Below, in pieces: positions 16,912 to 25,249 of a stretch of 44,727 nt of DNA. This DNA comes from a virus. The notes under the pieces are model-generated. The model ran no database searches. It saw only the letters and a program-made list of their open reading frames with translations, and had not been told where the DNA came from. A program made the translations under genes and the position numbers. Each line of letters opens with the position of its first letter. Positions within the stretch are counted from its first letter, which is position 1. The stretch covers positions 1 through 44,727 of IMG/VR virus record IMGVR_UViG_3300031977_002617; one strand, given 5' to 3'.

Positions 16912-18556
16912 TCACTTCCTCCTCTTGTGCCACACTATCCCATTCCTCATCTACTTCCCTAAGAAGTCCATTAGAATCATCATACCTTAGACTAAAAGTC
17001 TTGCCAGTTGCTTGACCACTAAACCTATCCTTAAGACACCTAAAGATAGTCTTCTTACGTTCCTCTTTATCTGCGTGTTGGTTATTACGCTCTAGTCCAA
17101 ACATATAGTGTGCCCATCTCATAATAGCCCTAGAGCCTGTGAACTGTTTAGCTTCTACTCTACCACCTTCTTCATGTGAAGCTCCCTTAGAAGGAGTAGT
17201 AAGATGGCTAATAGCTAGTATCCATATATTTAATTCTTTACAAAGACTAGCTAACTCTTCCATAAAACCATCTAAGAATCTTCTCTCATCACTAGCTTGT
17301 GCCGTAATAGCTGTTATATTATCTAAGTAGAAGTAATCGACTCCTAAGTTATGGTGCATAATCCTTATCTTACTCTTAATTACTTCCCAATCGATAGCAC
17401 CAAAGCTATCATACATAAACAGATTACCGCTACTATTGATGGATTCTATAGTATCTTTAAGTTCTGAGTTCTTATATAGACCTTCACCATCATTAGGTAA
17501 ATGATAATGCTTACCGTCTAATTTACCTGCTATACGCTTAAGGGTCTCTATAGGTGTTTGTTCCAACATAAAAGTACCTACCTTAAGATTAGCTTTAGTT
17601 GTATCATGGGCTATTTGAGTCATAATAAAATCAGTCTTACCTATACCTACACCTGCACCTAGTAGATGAAGTTCTCCTAATCGCCTACCATAAGTAGCCT
17701 TAGTAATACCTTCAAAGACCCATGATGTTCCCCATTCAGTAGGTTTTATAGCATCTTCTACTAAATCACTAGCTACTACAATACCATCAGGTCTAAACTC
17801 TTTAGCCTTATAGAAAGTATCTACAATACCAGAGATACCTTCATTAACTAATACTTCATTAGCATCTTTATATTTACTATGGGTTACTACTTTAACCTTA
17901 CCTGATGGAAATAAAGGTACTACTTGTTCTATTGCTTCCTTACCTGCATCATCATTATCAAACCATATAACTATACTTTCAAAAGTATTTAGCCAATCTA
18001 TCTGTTTAGAGATCTCTTTCTTAGCGGATCCTGCTCCATTCTGTATGGATACTACAGGATACTTACCTTCCCAAGCAGTAGCCACAGATAAAGCATCAAG
18101 TTCTCCTTCAGTAATAGTTACTACCTTACCGCCTTCGCCAAATAACTGTTGTCCAAACAATAAAGTCTCTTTAGGTTTCCCTATAAACTTAAAGCTTTTA
18201 TCACTATATCTAAGCTTCTGGGCTATAGGTTGAGATTCTTTATTATAATAGTTAGCTATTTGACACTTATTACCATTCTTATCAGTCCCTAAAGTATAAT
18301 CATACTTACTACATATCTTCTGTGGTATCTTACGCTTCCTTAACTCAGTGTATTCACCTTCTAATAGTTCTACTTCTTTACCCATCATGGAATCCTTAGA
18401 GGTCTTTCTTTGGGGTTGAACACCATCCAAAGTAGACCAAGTATTACAGCTAAAGCAAAAAGTAGTGTTACTAGAATAGACACTATTACCGTCTGAAGAA
18501 CCACATTTAGGACATGAAGTATGATATAGAAACTCTCCTTGATTCTCTCTTTCCAC
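16898..18556 (-). CDS. Primase-helicase (T7 gp4-like)
   Basis: 552 residues, against 566 for T7 gp4A. It starts at GTG 18554-18556, seven bases after a GGGAGG site. The N-terminal zinc motif has Cys pairs (SCPKCGS ... FCFSCN), so this is the full primase form. TOPRIM motifs are EGELDALS and WFDNDDAGK. The RecA-like helicase has Walker A GAGVGIGKTDF and Walker B YFYLDNIT. The acidic C-terminus ends in Phe (EEEVNEDF), like the T7 tail that binds the DNA polymerase. It unwinds DNA and lays down primers at the fork. Confidence 0.97.
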   Translation of the reverse strand: MERENQGEFLYHTSCPKCGSSDGNSVYSSNTTFCFSCNTWSTLDGVQPQRKTSKDSMMGKEVELLEGEYTELRKRKIPQKICSKYDYTLGTDKNGNKCQIANYYNKESQPIAQKLRYSDKSFKFIGKPKETLLFGQQLFGEGGKVVTITEGELDALSVATAWEGKYPVVSIQNGAGSAKKEISKQIDWLNTFESIVIWFDNDDAGKEAIEQVVPLFPSGKVKVVTHSKYKDANEVLVNEGISGIVDTFYKAKEFRPDGIVVASDLVEDAIKPTEWGTSWVFEGITKATYGRRLGELHLLGAGVGIGKTDFIMTQIAHDTTKANLKVGTFMLEQTPIETLKRIAGKLDGKHYHLPNDGEGLYKNSELKDTIESINSSGNLFMYDSFGAIDWEVIKSKIRIMHHNLGVDYFYLDNITAITAQASDERRFLDGFMEELASLCKELNIWILAISHLTTPSKGASHEEGGRVEAKQFTGSRAIMRWAHYMFGLERNNQHADKEERKKTIFRCLKDRFSGQATGKTFSLRYDDSNGLLREVDEEWDSVAQEEEVNEDF

Positions 18557-18559
18557 ACA

Positions 18560-18793
18560 TCAGCCTCCCTTTAGTACACCATAATCGTCTAAGAGCTCTG
18601 AATATCTATCAGAACTTTCTAGGACTGCTCTCAGGTTTTTAGCAACTTTTTCTAGAGCATAAGCCTCAACAGAATACTCATCTCTTTTATCTGTTTTATA
18701 CCTTTCATCTAGATATTCTACTCTACGTTCTAGGTATTTTACTTCATTAACTAAAGAATTCATAGTGTAGAAAAACTCATTATAGTAATCCAT
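18560..18793 (-). CDS. Unknown coiled-coil protein (77 residues)
   Basis: Acidic, helical and Tyr/Glu/Leu-rich, with a likely coiled coil over residues 12-60. It lies between the resolvase and the primase-helicase with 0-4 base gaps, and its stop region supplies the primase-helicase ribosome site. No family recognised. Confidence 0.65.
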   Translation of the reverse strand: MDYYNEFFYTMNSLVNEVKYLERRVEYLDERYKTDKRDEYSVEAYALEKVAKNLRAVLESSDRYSELLDDYGVLKGG

Positions 18794-19195
18794 CTAAATC
18801 TCCTTTATACTACATTCAATTCTAGGATTTTCTTTATCTATCCCACCAAACTTAAATACTACCTCTACTACATTATCGTAATCATCATCAGGTATCTTAT
18901 TAAAAGTAACTAAAGTATCTTGAAAGAACTTAGAAGCTACTGCACCATAATTATCTAAATCAAACTTACGTCTATTCATATAATATATAGTATAAGATAA
19001 ACTAATAGGTGAAGAAAGCTTAGGAATATCCTTAAGAAGCTTCCCTACTTGTGCTGTATATACCTTCTTAATATTATTACTAACTCTAAACTGCCAGTTA
19101 CGGTAGTTATTAAGAGTTAAATAGTGTTTCTTCTTCTTTCTAACACCGGTCTCTATGTATAAAGGTAAGGATACTTTATGTATCCTAGAAGTCAT
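18794..19195 (-). CDS. RusA-like Holliday-junction resolvase
   Basis: 133 residues from ATG 19193-19195, nine bases after an AAGGAG site; a longer frame from GTG at 19237 has no ribosome site. The second half has the RusA pattern: RKFDLDNYGA (Asp-x-Asp-Asn), FQDTLV, IPDDDYDNV (acidic metal ligands) and a final beta strand. It occupies the place of T7 gene 3 endonuclease I, next to SSB, so a different nuclease family probably resolves recombination and packaging junctions here. The start overlaps the SSB end by 11 bases. Confidence 0.75.
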   Translation of the reverse strand: MTSRIHKVSLPLYIETGVRKKKKHYLTLNNYRNWQFRVSNNIKKVYTAQVGKLLKDIPKLSSPISLSYTIYYMNRRKFDLDNYGAVASKFFQDTLVTFNKIPDDDYDNVVEVVFKFGGIDKENPRIECSIKEI

Positions 19196-19832
19196 CTTCT
19201 TGATCTCCTTCATCATCAAACCCACTAGCTTCTTCACTCACAGAAGTATAACCATCTTCGTCATCAAACCCATCTGTAGTAGAGCCTCCTCCATACTCTA
19301 CAAGATCAATGATCTGTACTACTTCCCAGATAAGACTAACACCTACAGTAACAGTACTAGCCATATAATAAGGATTAGCATAGGCTTTACATCTAATAAC
19401 AGAACCATTACCAATTAGAGGAATATCTTGTACAGCTATAACATTACGATCAGCATCAATAACAGATACTCTATCCTGCCCTTTCTTTCTATTATCTACT
19501 TTACCTAATTTAAACTTAAAGATAACATTACCAGTAAGTTCTCCCTCTTGATCTTCCTCTTCTCTAAATACCTCAACTTTATTCAACTGTTTAGCCTTAG
19601 CCCCTTTAAGGTTTCCTTTAGTCTCAATGAATGCTTGATCTCTAAGTTTCTCTAACTTATCAATAAAAGCTTTAACTGTAGGATCATCAGGGTCACATAC
19701 TAAATCTACCTTATAGTCTCCTAAAGGTTCAAAAGATCTATCAGGCTCTTGAATATGACACCATTTAGCCTTACCTTTAGGGCTTACTAATCTTTGTCCT
19801 TTGACTGTGAATGGTTTTTCTGGTCTATTCAT
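19185..19832 (-). CDS. Single-stranded DNA-binding protein (T7 gp2.5-like)
   Basis: 215 residues, against 232 for T7 gp2.5. The N-terminal KGQRLVSPKGKAKWCHI segment and the OB-fold-like middle fit the gp2.5 family. The last 30 residues are very acidic and end in Phe (DEGDQEDDF), the tail that binds polymerase and primase-helicase in T7. It coats single strands and promotes annealing. It is flanked by the 56-residue gene and the resolvase in an overlapping cluster. Confidence 0.93.
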   Translation of the reverse strand: MNRPEKPFTVKGQRLVSPKGKAKWCHIQEPDRSFEPLGDYKVDLVCDPDDPTVKAFIDKLEKLRDQAFIETKGNLKGAKAKQLNKVEVFREEEDQEGELTGNVIFKFKLGKVDNRKKGQDRVSVIDADRNVIAVQDIPLIGNGSVIRCKAYANPYYMASTVTVGVSLIWEVVQIIDLVEYGGGSTTDGFDDEDGYTSVSEEASGFDDEGDQEDDF

Positions 19833-19995
19833 TGTTCTCTTCCTTTGTTTTTAATGTATAATTCTCAAATACTATATCTTGTAAGGTGTGTAATACACCT
19901 AACCTAGCCCTTAACTTCTTTACTTCGTCTTCTATCTGATCTATATCAATAAAGACATCATTCAATAGCTCTCTAACTTTCTCTTTATAAGTCAT
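19825..19995 (-). CDS. Unknown small coiled-coil protein (56 residues)
   Basis: ATG at 19993-19995, with a GGAAAGG site, overlapping the end of the phosphoesterase by 11 bases; the stop overlaps the SSB start by 8 bases. The peptide is charged and helical (KVRELLNDVFIDIDQIEDE, then Lys/Arg/Leu heptads). It fills an otherwise empty 150-base gap, which supports coding. Unknown function. Confidence 0.65.
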   Translation of the reverse strand: MTYKEKVRELLNDVFIDIDQIEDEVKKLRARLGVLHTLQDIVFENYTLKTKEENNE

Positions 19996-20977
19996 ATCCT
20001 TTCCTTAATTTTGTTAAATAATTAGCTCCCACATAAGGATCAAAGAACACCTTAATCCTATCTGGATTAGTGACAGGAAGATTAGGATCTATAATAGTAA
20101 CAACACAAGGACTTAAGTTATCATCTCTAAACCCCATATCTATCTTATAACTATCTATCTGTTTATAACTACCTACAGATAAAGCATGGGAGATTTTCTT
20201 AGTCTCTGGTTGAGGTACTATAGAATAACCTAAGCTATGGGTGTGTCCATGAATTATAATATCATCTCTAGTTCCTAATAAGGCTTCCTTAACTGATCCT
20301 TGTGCGTTGTTATATTGTGAAGATCCTTTAAAGTGATGACGTGCTCTTAGGGTATTCTCAGAACCATTAGGAAACTTAAGAATAAGCCTAATATCGTCAC
20401 CAGTAACCCCACTATACTTAGTTGCTTGTCTTATTACATATTCACCTCCATTCCATTTATCATGATTACCTACAATAGTATATAGCCAATCATTCTTACC
20501 AATATAATGCTCAATTAGCTGTATGCTCTCTTCAACTGTAGTGTGTTGTTCACCATATAGTTTACCTAAGAACCCTACCCAGTTGTTAGTGGTATCACCT
20601 AAGTTACCTCCATAAAGACCTTGAGTCTCTTTTAGTAGTTTTATATGGGAATCAACTAATTGTAGATCTACCCCATCACTATCTAAGTGCATATCTCCAA
20701 AGTGAAGGATACCAATAGGTAGATTATCCTTAAACTCTACATCAGTTCCTGACTTGTAGTTTTCTGATCTAGTTTTGTTTTTAAATATTGTATCTCTAAT
20801 AGATAATAACTCATCAATAGATAATGATGTAGTAGGTTTCTCCTCTACTTTAGGTCTCTTAAGCCATCTATATCCAGTACGAAGGCTTATATTTAAGTCA
20901 TTACATATCTTATCTAAGTCTTCCTCAGCTTTATCTATCCTCTCATAAAACTCAGGTAATAATTTTAATTTACTCAT
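19985..20977 (-). CDS. Calcineurin-like metallophosphoesterase with N-terminal helix-turn-helix
   Basis: 330 residues. Residues 15-45 look like a helix-turn-helix (LDKICNDLNISLRTGYRWL). From about residue 95 come the metallophosphoesterase motifs in order: FGDMHLD, GGNLGDTTN, VGNHDKW and HGHTHS, giving the full two-metal site. This is the first gene after the phage promoter at 21025-21047. Family members act as nucleases, phosphodiesterases or protein phosphatases; the attached DNA-binding segment makes a DNA substrate more likely. Confidence 0.85.
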   Translation of the reverse strand: MSKLKLLPEFYERIDKAEEDLDKICNDLNISLRTGYRWLKRPKVEEKPTTSLSIDELLSIRDTIFKNKTRSENYKSGTDVEFKDNLPIGILHFGDMHLDSDGVDLQLVDSHIKLLKETQGLYGGNLGDTTNNWVGFLGKLYGEQHTTVEESIQLIEHYIGKNDWLYTIVGNHDKWNGGEYVIRQATKYSGVTGDDIRLILKFPNGSENTLRARHHFKGSSQYNNAQGSVKEALLGTRDDIIIHGHTHSLGYSIVPQPETKKISHALSVGSYKQIDSYKIDMGFRDDNLSPCVVTIIDPNLPVTNPDRIKVFFDPYVGANYLTKLRKGYDL

Positions 20978-21024
20978 ATACTCTCCTTTAGTATCTATAA
21001 GTGTCTTTATCTTTTCTTTTAGTT

Positions 21025-21047
21025 ATCCCCTTATGGGCAACGCTTTA
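21025..21047 (-). promoter_or_regulatory. Phage RNA polymerase promoter in front of the replication genes
   Basis: Minus strand GCGTTGCCCATAAGGGGATA, with the same 16-base core as the other three sites and +1 opposite base 21030. It lies directly between the RNAP stop (21062) and the phosphoesterase start (20977), so it opens the replication block. Upstream it shares a CTTAAAGTT-CCTTAAAG context with the site at 30044-30066, but its start differs (GGGGAUAAC). Confidence 0.85.
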
Positions 21048-21061
21048 AGGAAACTTTAAGG

Positions 21062-23569
21062 TTAGCTGAAAATATACCTAGAATCCTTAACTTCTTCAAG
21101 ATCTAAATCATTAATCATACCCTCCTTTATTTTATGTATTATATCAGGACTTAATTGATTACACCAATCTTCTAATGGATTGCTACTAAACAACTCATAA
21201 TATGCTTGTCTAACAGCTACATTCATAGTAGGTATATCATTAGGTTTCATCCCAAAACTATCATGTATTAACATAAAATCATTCTTATCCTGCTCTTGAC
21301 ATAGCTCCACAGTCCTGAAAAGTAATGTCTCATCTAATGAATGTATATAATTAGGAGCTATTCCATTTATCATCTTCCTATAGTGTACCTCCTTAGTTCT
21401 TGAATATAGTACTAAACTCCCAAAAGGACTATTAAGTCTCTTTCTTTTAGACTTCTTTATATTTTGTAGAACAGGAAATCTAAAAAAAGGAGTAAACCAT
21501 AAGGCTCTATCGTGATCTTTAAGATGTTCTCTAAGGACTTCCTTTATAAGACTTTGACCTATAATAGCCCCTTTAACTACTTTACTGATAGCTTTATGAT
21601 TCATGTTAGCTAACAAAGTAGCTACTACCCATTTATCTCCCTTCCAAAATATATCGTTATTATCTTCATATTCTGTTAGTAACTCTTTAAGTTGATTAAC
21701 CATACCTAACCTAGTAACAGAGTACGGTTGAGTCATAACATTCCTTTTAGTGAGCTTTCTAGTCACCCTGCCCTTTAAACTATTAGCTTCTATTAATGTA
21801 GAAGTACTGTGAGATACTTTATCTTTAGTAGTATAGTCTATAGTTTTATCAAACTCCTCATTAGCTAAATCTAGCTCTACCTGATCTGCTACGTCCTTAT
21901 AAATATCATTAGGTTTATCTTGATCTCCATTAATAACATTTACAGCCATAGCTCCTTTCTTATCCTTAAGTAATCCACTATAGATCTGGATACCACTACA
22001 AGTAGCGTCTAAGGCTACTGGATTAACGCATATACTTGTAGGATCAGCGAGGTAATCAGCGTAACTAAAACAAAAGCTGAGGTATAGTAACGGCTCTTTT
22101 GCTTCATTCCACCTTTTAAGGAACGTATAGGGGTCTTCTGCGATCTTCTTGATTTCTTCTTCTTTCTCATCTATTCTCCTTATTCTATCTTCATAGCTTA
22201 ACTTATCATAACCATAACAATTAGCACCATGTATCTTTAACCAATAGACTCCTTCATCAGTTAGGGGCTCTCCGTCAGCGAACTCCAACATGGACTTAAT
22301 AACACAATTACCTTGTGGATTTAAGTGTTGTTGTAGAGGGTATAATCTACCTCTAAAGTCTAATTGGTATGTATAATAGAACCTATCATATTCCTTATAT
22401 ATATTAGCTAACTGTAAAGCCATAGAAAAAGATAATCTCTTAGACTGTATTCTTTTATTTCTAAGTTCTTGATCTTCAAACACCTTCTTCCATCTTATAT
22501 AGTCCTGCTTATCCTTAAACATACCATTACTATCAAGTAAGCCAAACCTCTCTTTAGGGTGTAAATCATAACTATTTAATACATCACCATAAGGAATGTC
22601 TCCATATAGGATAGGATTAGTTTCAGTACTTGAAGGATCTACAAGGTTCTTATCGCTAATATAGTTTATAACCTCTAATACTCTCTTATTTATTCTAAAA
22701 GGTACTTTCTGTAACTTATTAACTACCCCTAGAAGTCTGCTAAGGTCTGGTTGAATCCTATAACAAATGTAATCAAAGTCCTTATCATGGGCTTTTATAA
22801 ACTTTGTTACTTTAGGATAACTATAGTAACCTCCAGTATCCTTTAGTTCCATCCAGTCTTTAGGAGGATAAACCATAGGCTTGTATATTATATTATTAGT
22901 TAAGAAATAGTTTTTACTCATCAACAATATACTAATAACATTACTACTAGGTTTAACCATCAAGGCATTACCTTCTGCTCTAAACACTTCTATAAGATCA
23001 CAGCCTGACTTAGTAATTATATCCATAAGGAGTATACCAACATAATTAGCTACTTCTTCTTTCTCTAGTGCTTCTATCCTATAGTCCTTAGAGGCCTTGA
23101 TCTTATTACTATCCATAATACTTTTGGAATCCTTATACCTATTCTCAATATAAGAATAATAATTAGGATCTGTTTCCTTTAACTGAATAACTTTAGTTGT
23201 CATAATAAAAGAATCAAACAGCTTCTTAGAAAACCTTAGTAAAGGTGTCTCAGGAGTCTTTAAAGCCAATGCTATAACGTTCTTAATGATGACATAGGCT
23301 AGGTCTTTCTTAACCTTGTAGAAGTCTTTAAAGACCGATACAGCTAGTTTCTGTTTTCCTTTTAAACCCTTAGTAGTATATAGACTATCTAAATAATCCT
23401 CTACTAGCTTAAGGTTTCCTTTGATTATTAACGTAGCTTCTTTAGTATCTCCTACTCTACCTTGTCTTATAGTGGTCTTAAAGTCGTTATCATACTTCTC
23501 TAAAGAATAGTTAAGGGTACTCTGTTCTATCTCTATCTGTTGTTTAAGTTCCTTATTTTTTTCATTCAA
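21062..23569 (-). CDS. Phage single-subunit RNA polymerase (T7 gp1-like)
   Basis: 835 residues, against 883 for T7. Recognisable motifs: YQLDFRGRLYPLQQHLN, LDATCSGIQIYS (catalytic Asp motif A), KRNVMTQPYSVTRLG (motif B with the Tyr equal to T7 Tyr639), and LIHDSFGMKP (motif C, second catalytic Asp). The start is TTG (23567-23569), six bases after a GGAGG site; nearby ATGs are out of frame. It should read the four promoters with the GTTGCCCATAAGGGGA core. The first nine codons lie in a 42-base sequence repeated at 24786-24827. Confidence 0.97.
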   Translation of the reverse strand: MNEKNKELKQQIEIEQSTLNYSLEKYDNDFKTTIRQGRVGDTKEATLIIKGNLKLVEDYLDSLYTTKGLKGKQKLAVSVFKDFYKVKKDLAYVIIKNVIALALKTPETPLLRFSKKLFDSFIMTTKVIQLKETDPNYYSYIENRYKDSKSIMDSNKIKASKDYRIEALEKEEVANYVGILLMDIITKSGCDLIEVFRAEGNALMVKPSSNVISILLMSKNYFLTNNIIYKPMVYPPKDWMELKDTGGYYSYPKVTKFIKAHDKDFDYICYRIQPDLSRLLGVVNKLQKVPFRINKRVLEVINYISDKNLVDPSSTETNPILYGDIPYGDVLNSYDLHPKERFGLLDSNGMFKDKQDYIRWKKVFEDQELRNKRIQSKRLSFSMALQLANIYKEYDRFYYTYQLDFRGRLYPLQQHLNPQGNCVIKSMLEFADGEPLTDEGVYWLKIHGANCYGYDKLSYEDRIRRIDEKEEEIKKIAEDPYTFLKRWNEAKEPLLYLSFCFSYADYLADPTSICVNPVALDATCSGIQIYSGLLKDKKGAMAVNVINGDQDKPNDIYKDVADQVELDLANEEFDKTIDYTTKDKVSHSTSTLIEANSLKGRVTRKLTKRNVMTQPYSVTRLGMVNQLKELLTEYEDNNDIFWKGDKWVVATLLANMNHKAISKVVKGAIIGQSLIKEVLREHLKDHDRALWFTPFFRFPVLQNIKKSKRKRLNSPFGSLVLYSRTKEVHYRKMINGIAPNYIHSLDETLLFRTVELCQEQDKNDFMLIHDSFGMKPNDIPTMNVAVRQAYYELFSSNPLEDWCNQLSPDIIHKIKEGMINDLDLEEVKDSRYIFS

Positions 23570-23588
23570 GTCATTCCTCCTTATCGCT
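23547..23588. repeat. 42-base direct repeat, copy at the RNAP start
   Basis: Identical over 42 bases to 24786-24827. It spans the RNAP ribosome site, the TTG start and the first codons of RNAP. Together the copies bracket a cassette of three genes (75-residue protein, ThyX, 70-residue protein). Confidence 0.95.
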
Positions 23589-23594
23589 TGGGTT

Positions 23595-23822
23595 TTATTC
23601 TTCTTTCTTACGACCTAAAGAAGCTAAACTGGATAATTCATTAATTTCTACGTAATTAGATTCAATCCAATCATTATAAATTTCGATAGCTTCTAATGAG
23701 CTTAATCTAAAGTCACTTTTAAGTTCTAAAAAAATACTAAATTGTGTATGCTCTTTAAATTTCTTTAGGTGTTTTATATAGCTTTCTCTTAAAAAATTGT
23801 TTATATCACTTTCTGGTTTCAC
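23595..23822 (-). CDS. Unknown protein (75 residues) in the thyX cassette
   Basis: Helical and charged, with a basic C-terminal LGRKKEE tail. Its start overlaps the thyX 3' end by 17 bases, and it ends seven bases before the RNAP-side repeat. No domain recognised; a small DNA-binding or regulatory protein is possible but unsupported. Confidence 0.7.
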   Translation of the reverse strand: MKPESDINNFLRESYIKHLKKFKEHTQFSIFLELKSDFRLSSLEAIEIYNDWIESNYVEINELSSLASLGRKKEE

Positions 23823-24573
23823 TATTTACTCCTGTAATAAACCCTTCAAACAAATATTTATGCTCATCAGGTAACTCTTCAAACACTGCTTCAGCTAGTT
23901 TCTGTATCTCCCATAGAGCTTTACTACTTGTTCTAAGGCTTAAAAAGTTTATTAAAGCTCTAGCGTTAATAGTCCATGTTAAGCTTGTCTTATAGGCTTC
24001 GGGTAAAGCATACTTAATCTTATCGTTTTTAATTGTGGTTGTAGTTAGGTATCTTAATCTATCTAATGATTCTACAATATACTGATTTACTTCAGGTTCA
24101 TCAGTCAGCACAACATACTTAGAAGCTCTTTTAATATTTTTATGAACGTATCCATCTATAAAACTCTCTTCCTTCTTTAGCTCTCTCAAAGTATATCTAG
24201 TGCTTTTAACACTATAACTAGCTATTCTATGACGAGCTAATTCTTGTAAACAAGCTCTACTGATACCATCTATATCAAAGGTATAAACTAGATGTTCTAA
24301 AGTAGAAGCATGATGGTTTTGTACACCTACTTTATGAATTAGTGCCTTATCTTTTTCTCCACATTCTTCAGTTTTACTTATAATAAGATCATCTAAACCG
24401 TTAGGTATAGATCTATAACCATCATCTCTACTGTATTCTACAAGACTATCATCAATAAAGACACCTTCTCTCATTTCTTCAGTAGTATCACTTAAATGAT
24501 GAGAATCATAACAGTCTCTTATAGCTTGTGCACATACCCATAAGGGCGTATGGTCTAGTATTTTAACATTCAT
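23806..24573 (-). CDS. thyX: Flavin-dependent thymidylate synthase
   Basis: 255 residues, the usual ThyX size. The signature is at residues 114-127, RHRIASYSVKSTRY, matching RHRxxSxxxxSxRY; the FAD/dUMP-binding His pair upstream (NHHASTLEH) and the downstream ALPEAY and LRTSSKALWEIQKLA segments also fit. It methylates dUMP to dTMP using methylene-tetrahydrofolate and NADPH, complementing NrdAB. It is carried inside a cassette bounded by 42-base direct repeats rather than with the other nucleotide genes. Starts overlap the 70-residue gene by 4 bases. Confidence 0.95.
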   Translation of the reverse strand: MNVKILDHTPLWVCAQAIRDCYDSHHLSDTTEEMREGVFIDDSLVEYSRDDGYRSIPNGLDDLIISKTEECGEKDKALIHKVGVQNHHASTLEHLVYTFDIDGISRACLQELARHRIASYSVKSTRYTLRELKKEESFIDGYVHKNIKRASKYVVLTDEPEVNQYIVESLDRLRYLTTTTIKNDKIKYALPEAYKTSLTWTINARALINFLSLRTSSKALWEIQKLAEAVFEELPDEHKYLFEGFITGVNSETRK

Positions 24574-24782
24574 CTTATTCTCCTATTATTACAAAAAAAT
24601 GTTCTGCGAAATTCCTGAATAGTCATTGAAACCAACTCTGATTCCATTTCAGCCAGTCTTTTTCTTCTATCTAGTATTCTTTTCTCTTTTTTCCAATATT
24701 CTTCTTTAGTAACAGATTTAGAATGAAATACATTAAAACGTTCTTCAAAAATTTTAAGCTTATCAAGTGTAGATTGTTTCAT
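24570..24782 (-). CDS. Unknown charged coiled-coil protein (70 residues)
   Basis: Lys/Glu/Arg-rich and probably coiled over residues 30-60. The ATG overlaps (ATGA) the end of a nine-codon frame left by the duplicated RNAP start (TTG ... TGA), so the duplicated RNAP leader appears to provide its translation by coupling. Its stop overlaps the thyX start by 4 bases. No family recognised. Confidence 0.65.
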   Translation of the reverse strand: MKQSTLDKLKIFEERFNVFHSKSVTKEEYWKKEKRILDRRKRLAEMESELVSMTIQEFRRTFFCNNRRIR

Positions 24783-24785
24783 TTT

Positions 24786-24827
24786 AGTTCCTTATTTTTT
24801 TCATTCAAGTCATTCCTCCTTATCGCT
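24786..24827. repeat. 42-base direct repeat, upstream copy
   Basis: Second copy of 23547-23588. It contains the stop codon of the hexapeptide-repeat gene, the AAGGAGG site, a TTG start and seven full codons of RNAP, then diverges two codons before a TGA. The remnant mini-frame encodes MNEKNKELK. Confidence 0.95.
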
Positions 24828-25248
24828 CATGAACTCGAGCATAACCAAAAACCCGAGCATAATCAGAAACCCAAGCATTATCAGAAACACAAGCATTATC
24901 AGAAACACAAGCATTACCTGAAACCCAAGCATTATCAGAAACACAAGCATTATCAGAAACACAAGCATAACCAAAAACCTGAGCTTCACCATGAACCTGA
25001 GCTTCACCATGAACCTGAGCTTCACCATGAAGCTGAGCTTTATCACGAACTTGAGCTTTATCAAAAACCTTAGCATCATCATAAACCCAACAATTTCCTT
25101 CGTGACTTAAATTTGACTCAGACTCTACATAGCCCCCGAGATCTCCTTTTTTCACGTTACCAAACGACTTCAAGGCTCTAATTCTATACAGCTTAACATC
25201 TCTTACAGTTATATGTATACCTCTTAGTAACTCATATTTCTTGTTCAT
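24820..25248 (-). CDS. Hexapeptide-repeat (left-handed beta-helix) protein
   Basis: 142 residues. After a 40-residue lead comes GDLGGYVESESNLSHEGNC, then about 14 hexads of the form Ala-Gln-Val-His-Gly-Glu or Ala-Cys-Val-Ser-Asp-Asn. This architecture is common in prophage and phage proteins and should fold as a left-handed beta-helix, like acyltransferase repeats but without an obvious catalytic loop. The 18-base DNA unit repeats at 24830-25075. The C-terminus runs directly into the 42-base repeat that supplies its stop, so it may be truncated relative to relatives. Confidence 0.8.
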   Translation of the reverse strand: MNKKYELLRGIHITVRDVKLYRIRALKSFGNVKKGDLGGYVESESNLSHEGNCWVYDDAKVFDKAQVRDKAQLHGEAQVHGEAQVHGEAQVFGYACVSDNACVSDNAWVSGNACVSDNACVSDNAWVSDYARVFGYARVHER

Positions 25249-25249
25249 T

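Noticed and set aside
18794-19237. Longer 147-residue version of the resolvase starting at GTG 19237
   Set aside because: It would overlap SSB by 53 bases and lacks a ribosome site; ATG at 19193-19195 has one.
24723-25082. Plus-strand Lys/His/Tyr-Gln repeat frame and a minus-strand hydrophobic Met/Leu/Val repeat frame
   Set aside because: Both are shadow frames of the 18-base hexapeptide repeats in the 142-residue gene; their repetitive composition comes from reading the repeat out of frame.
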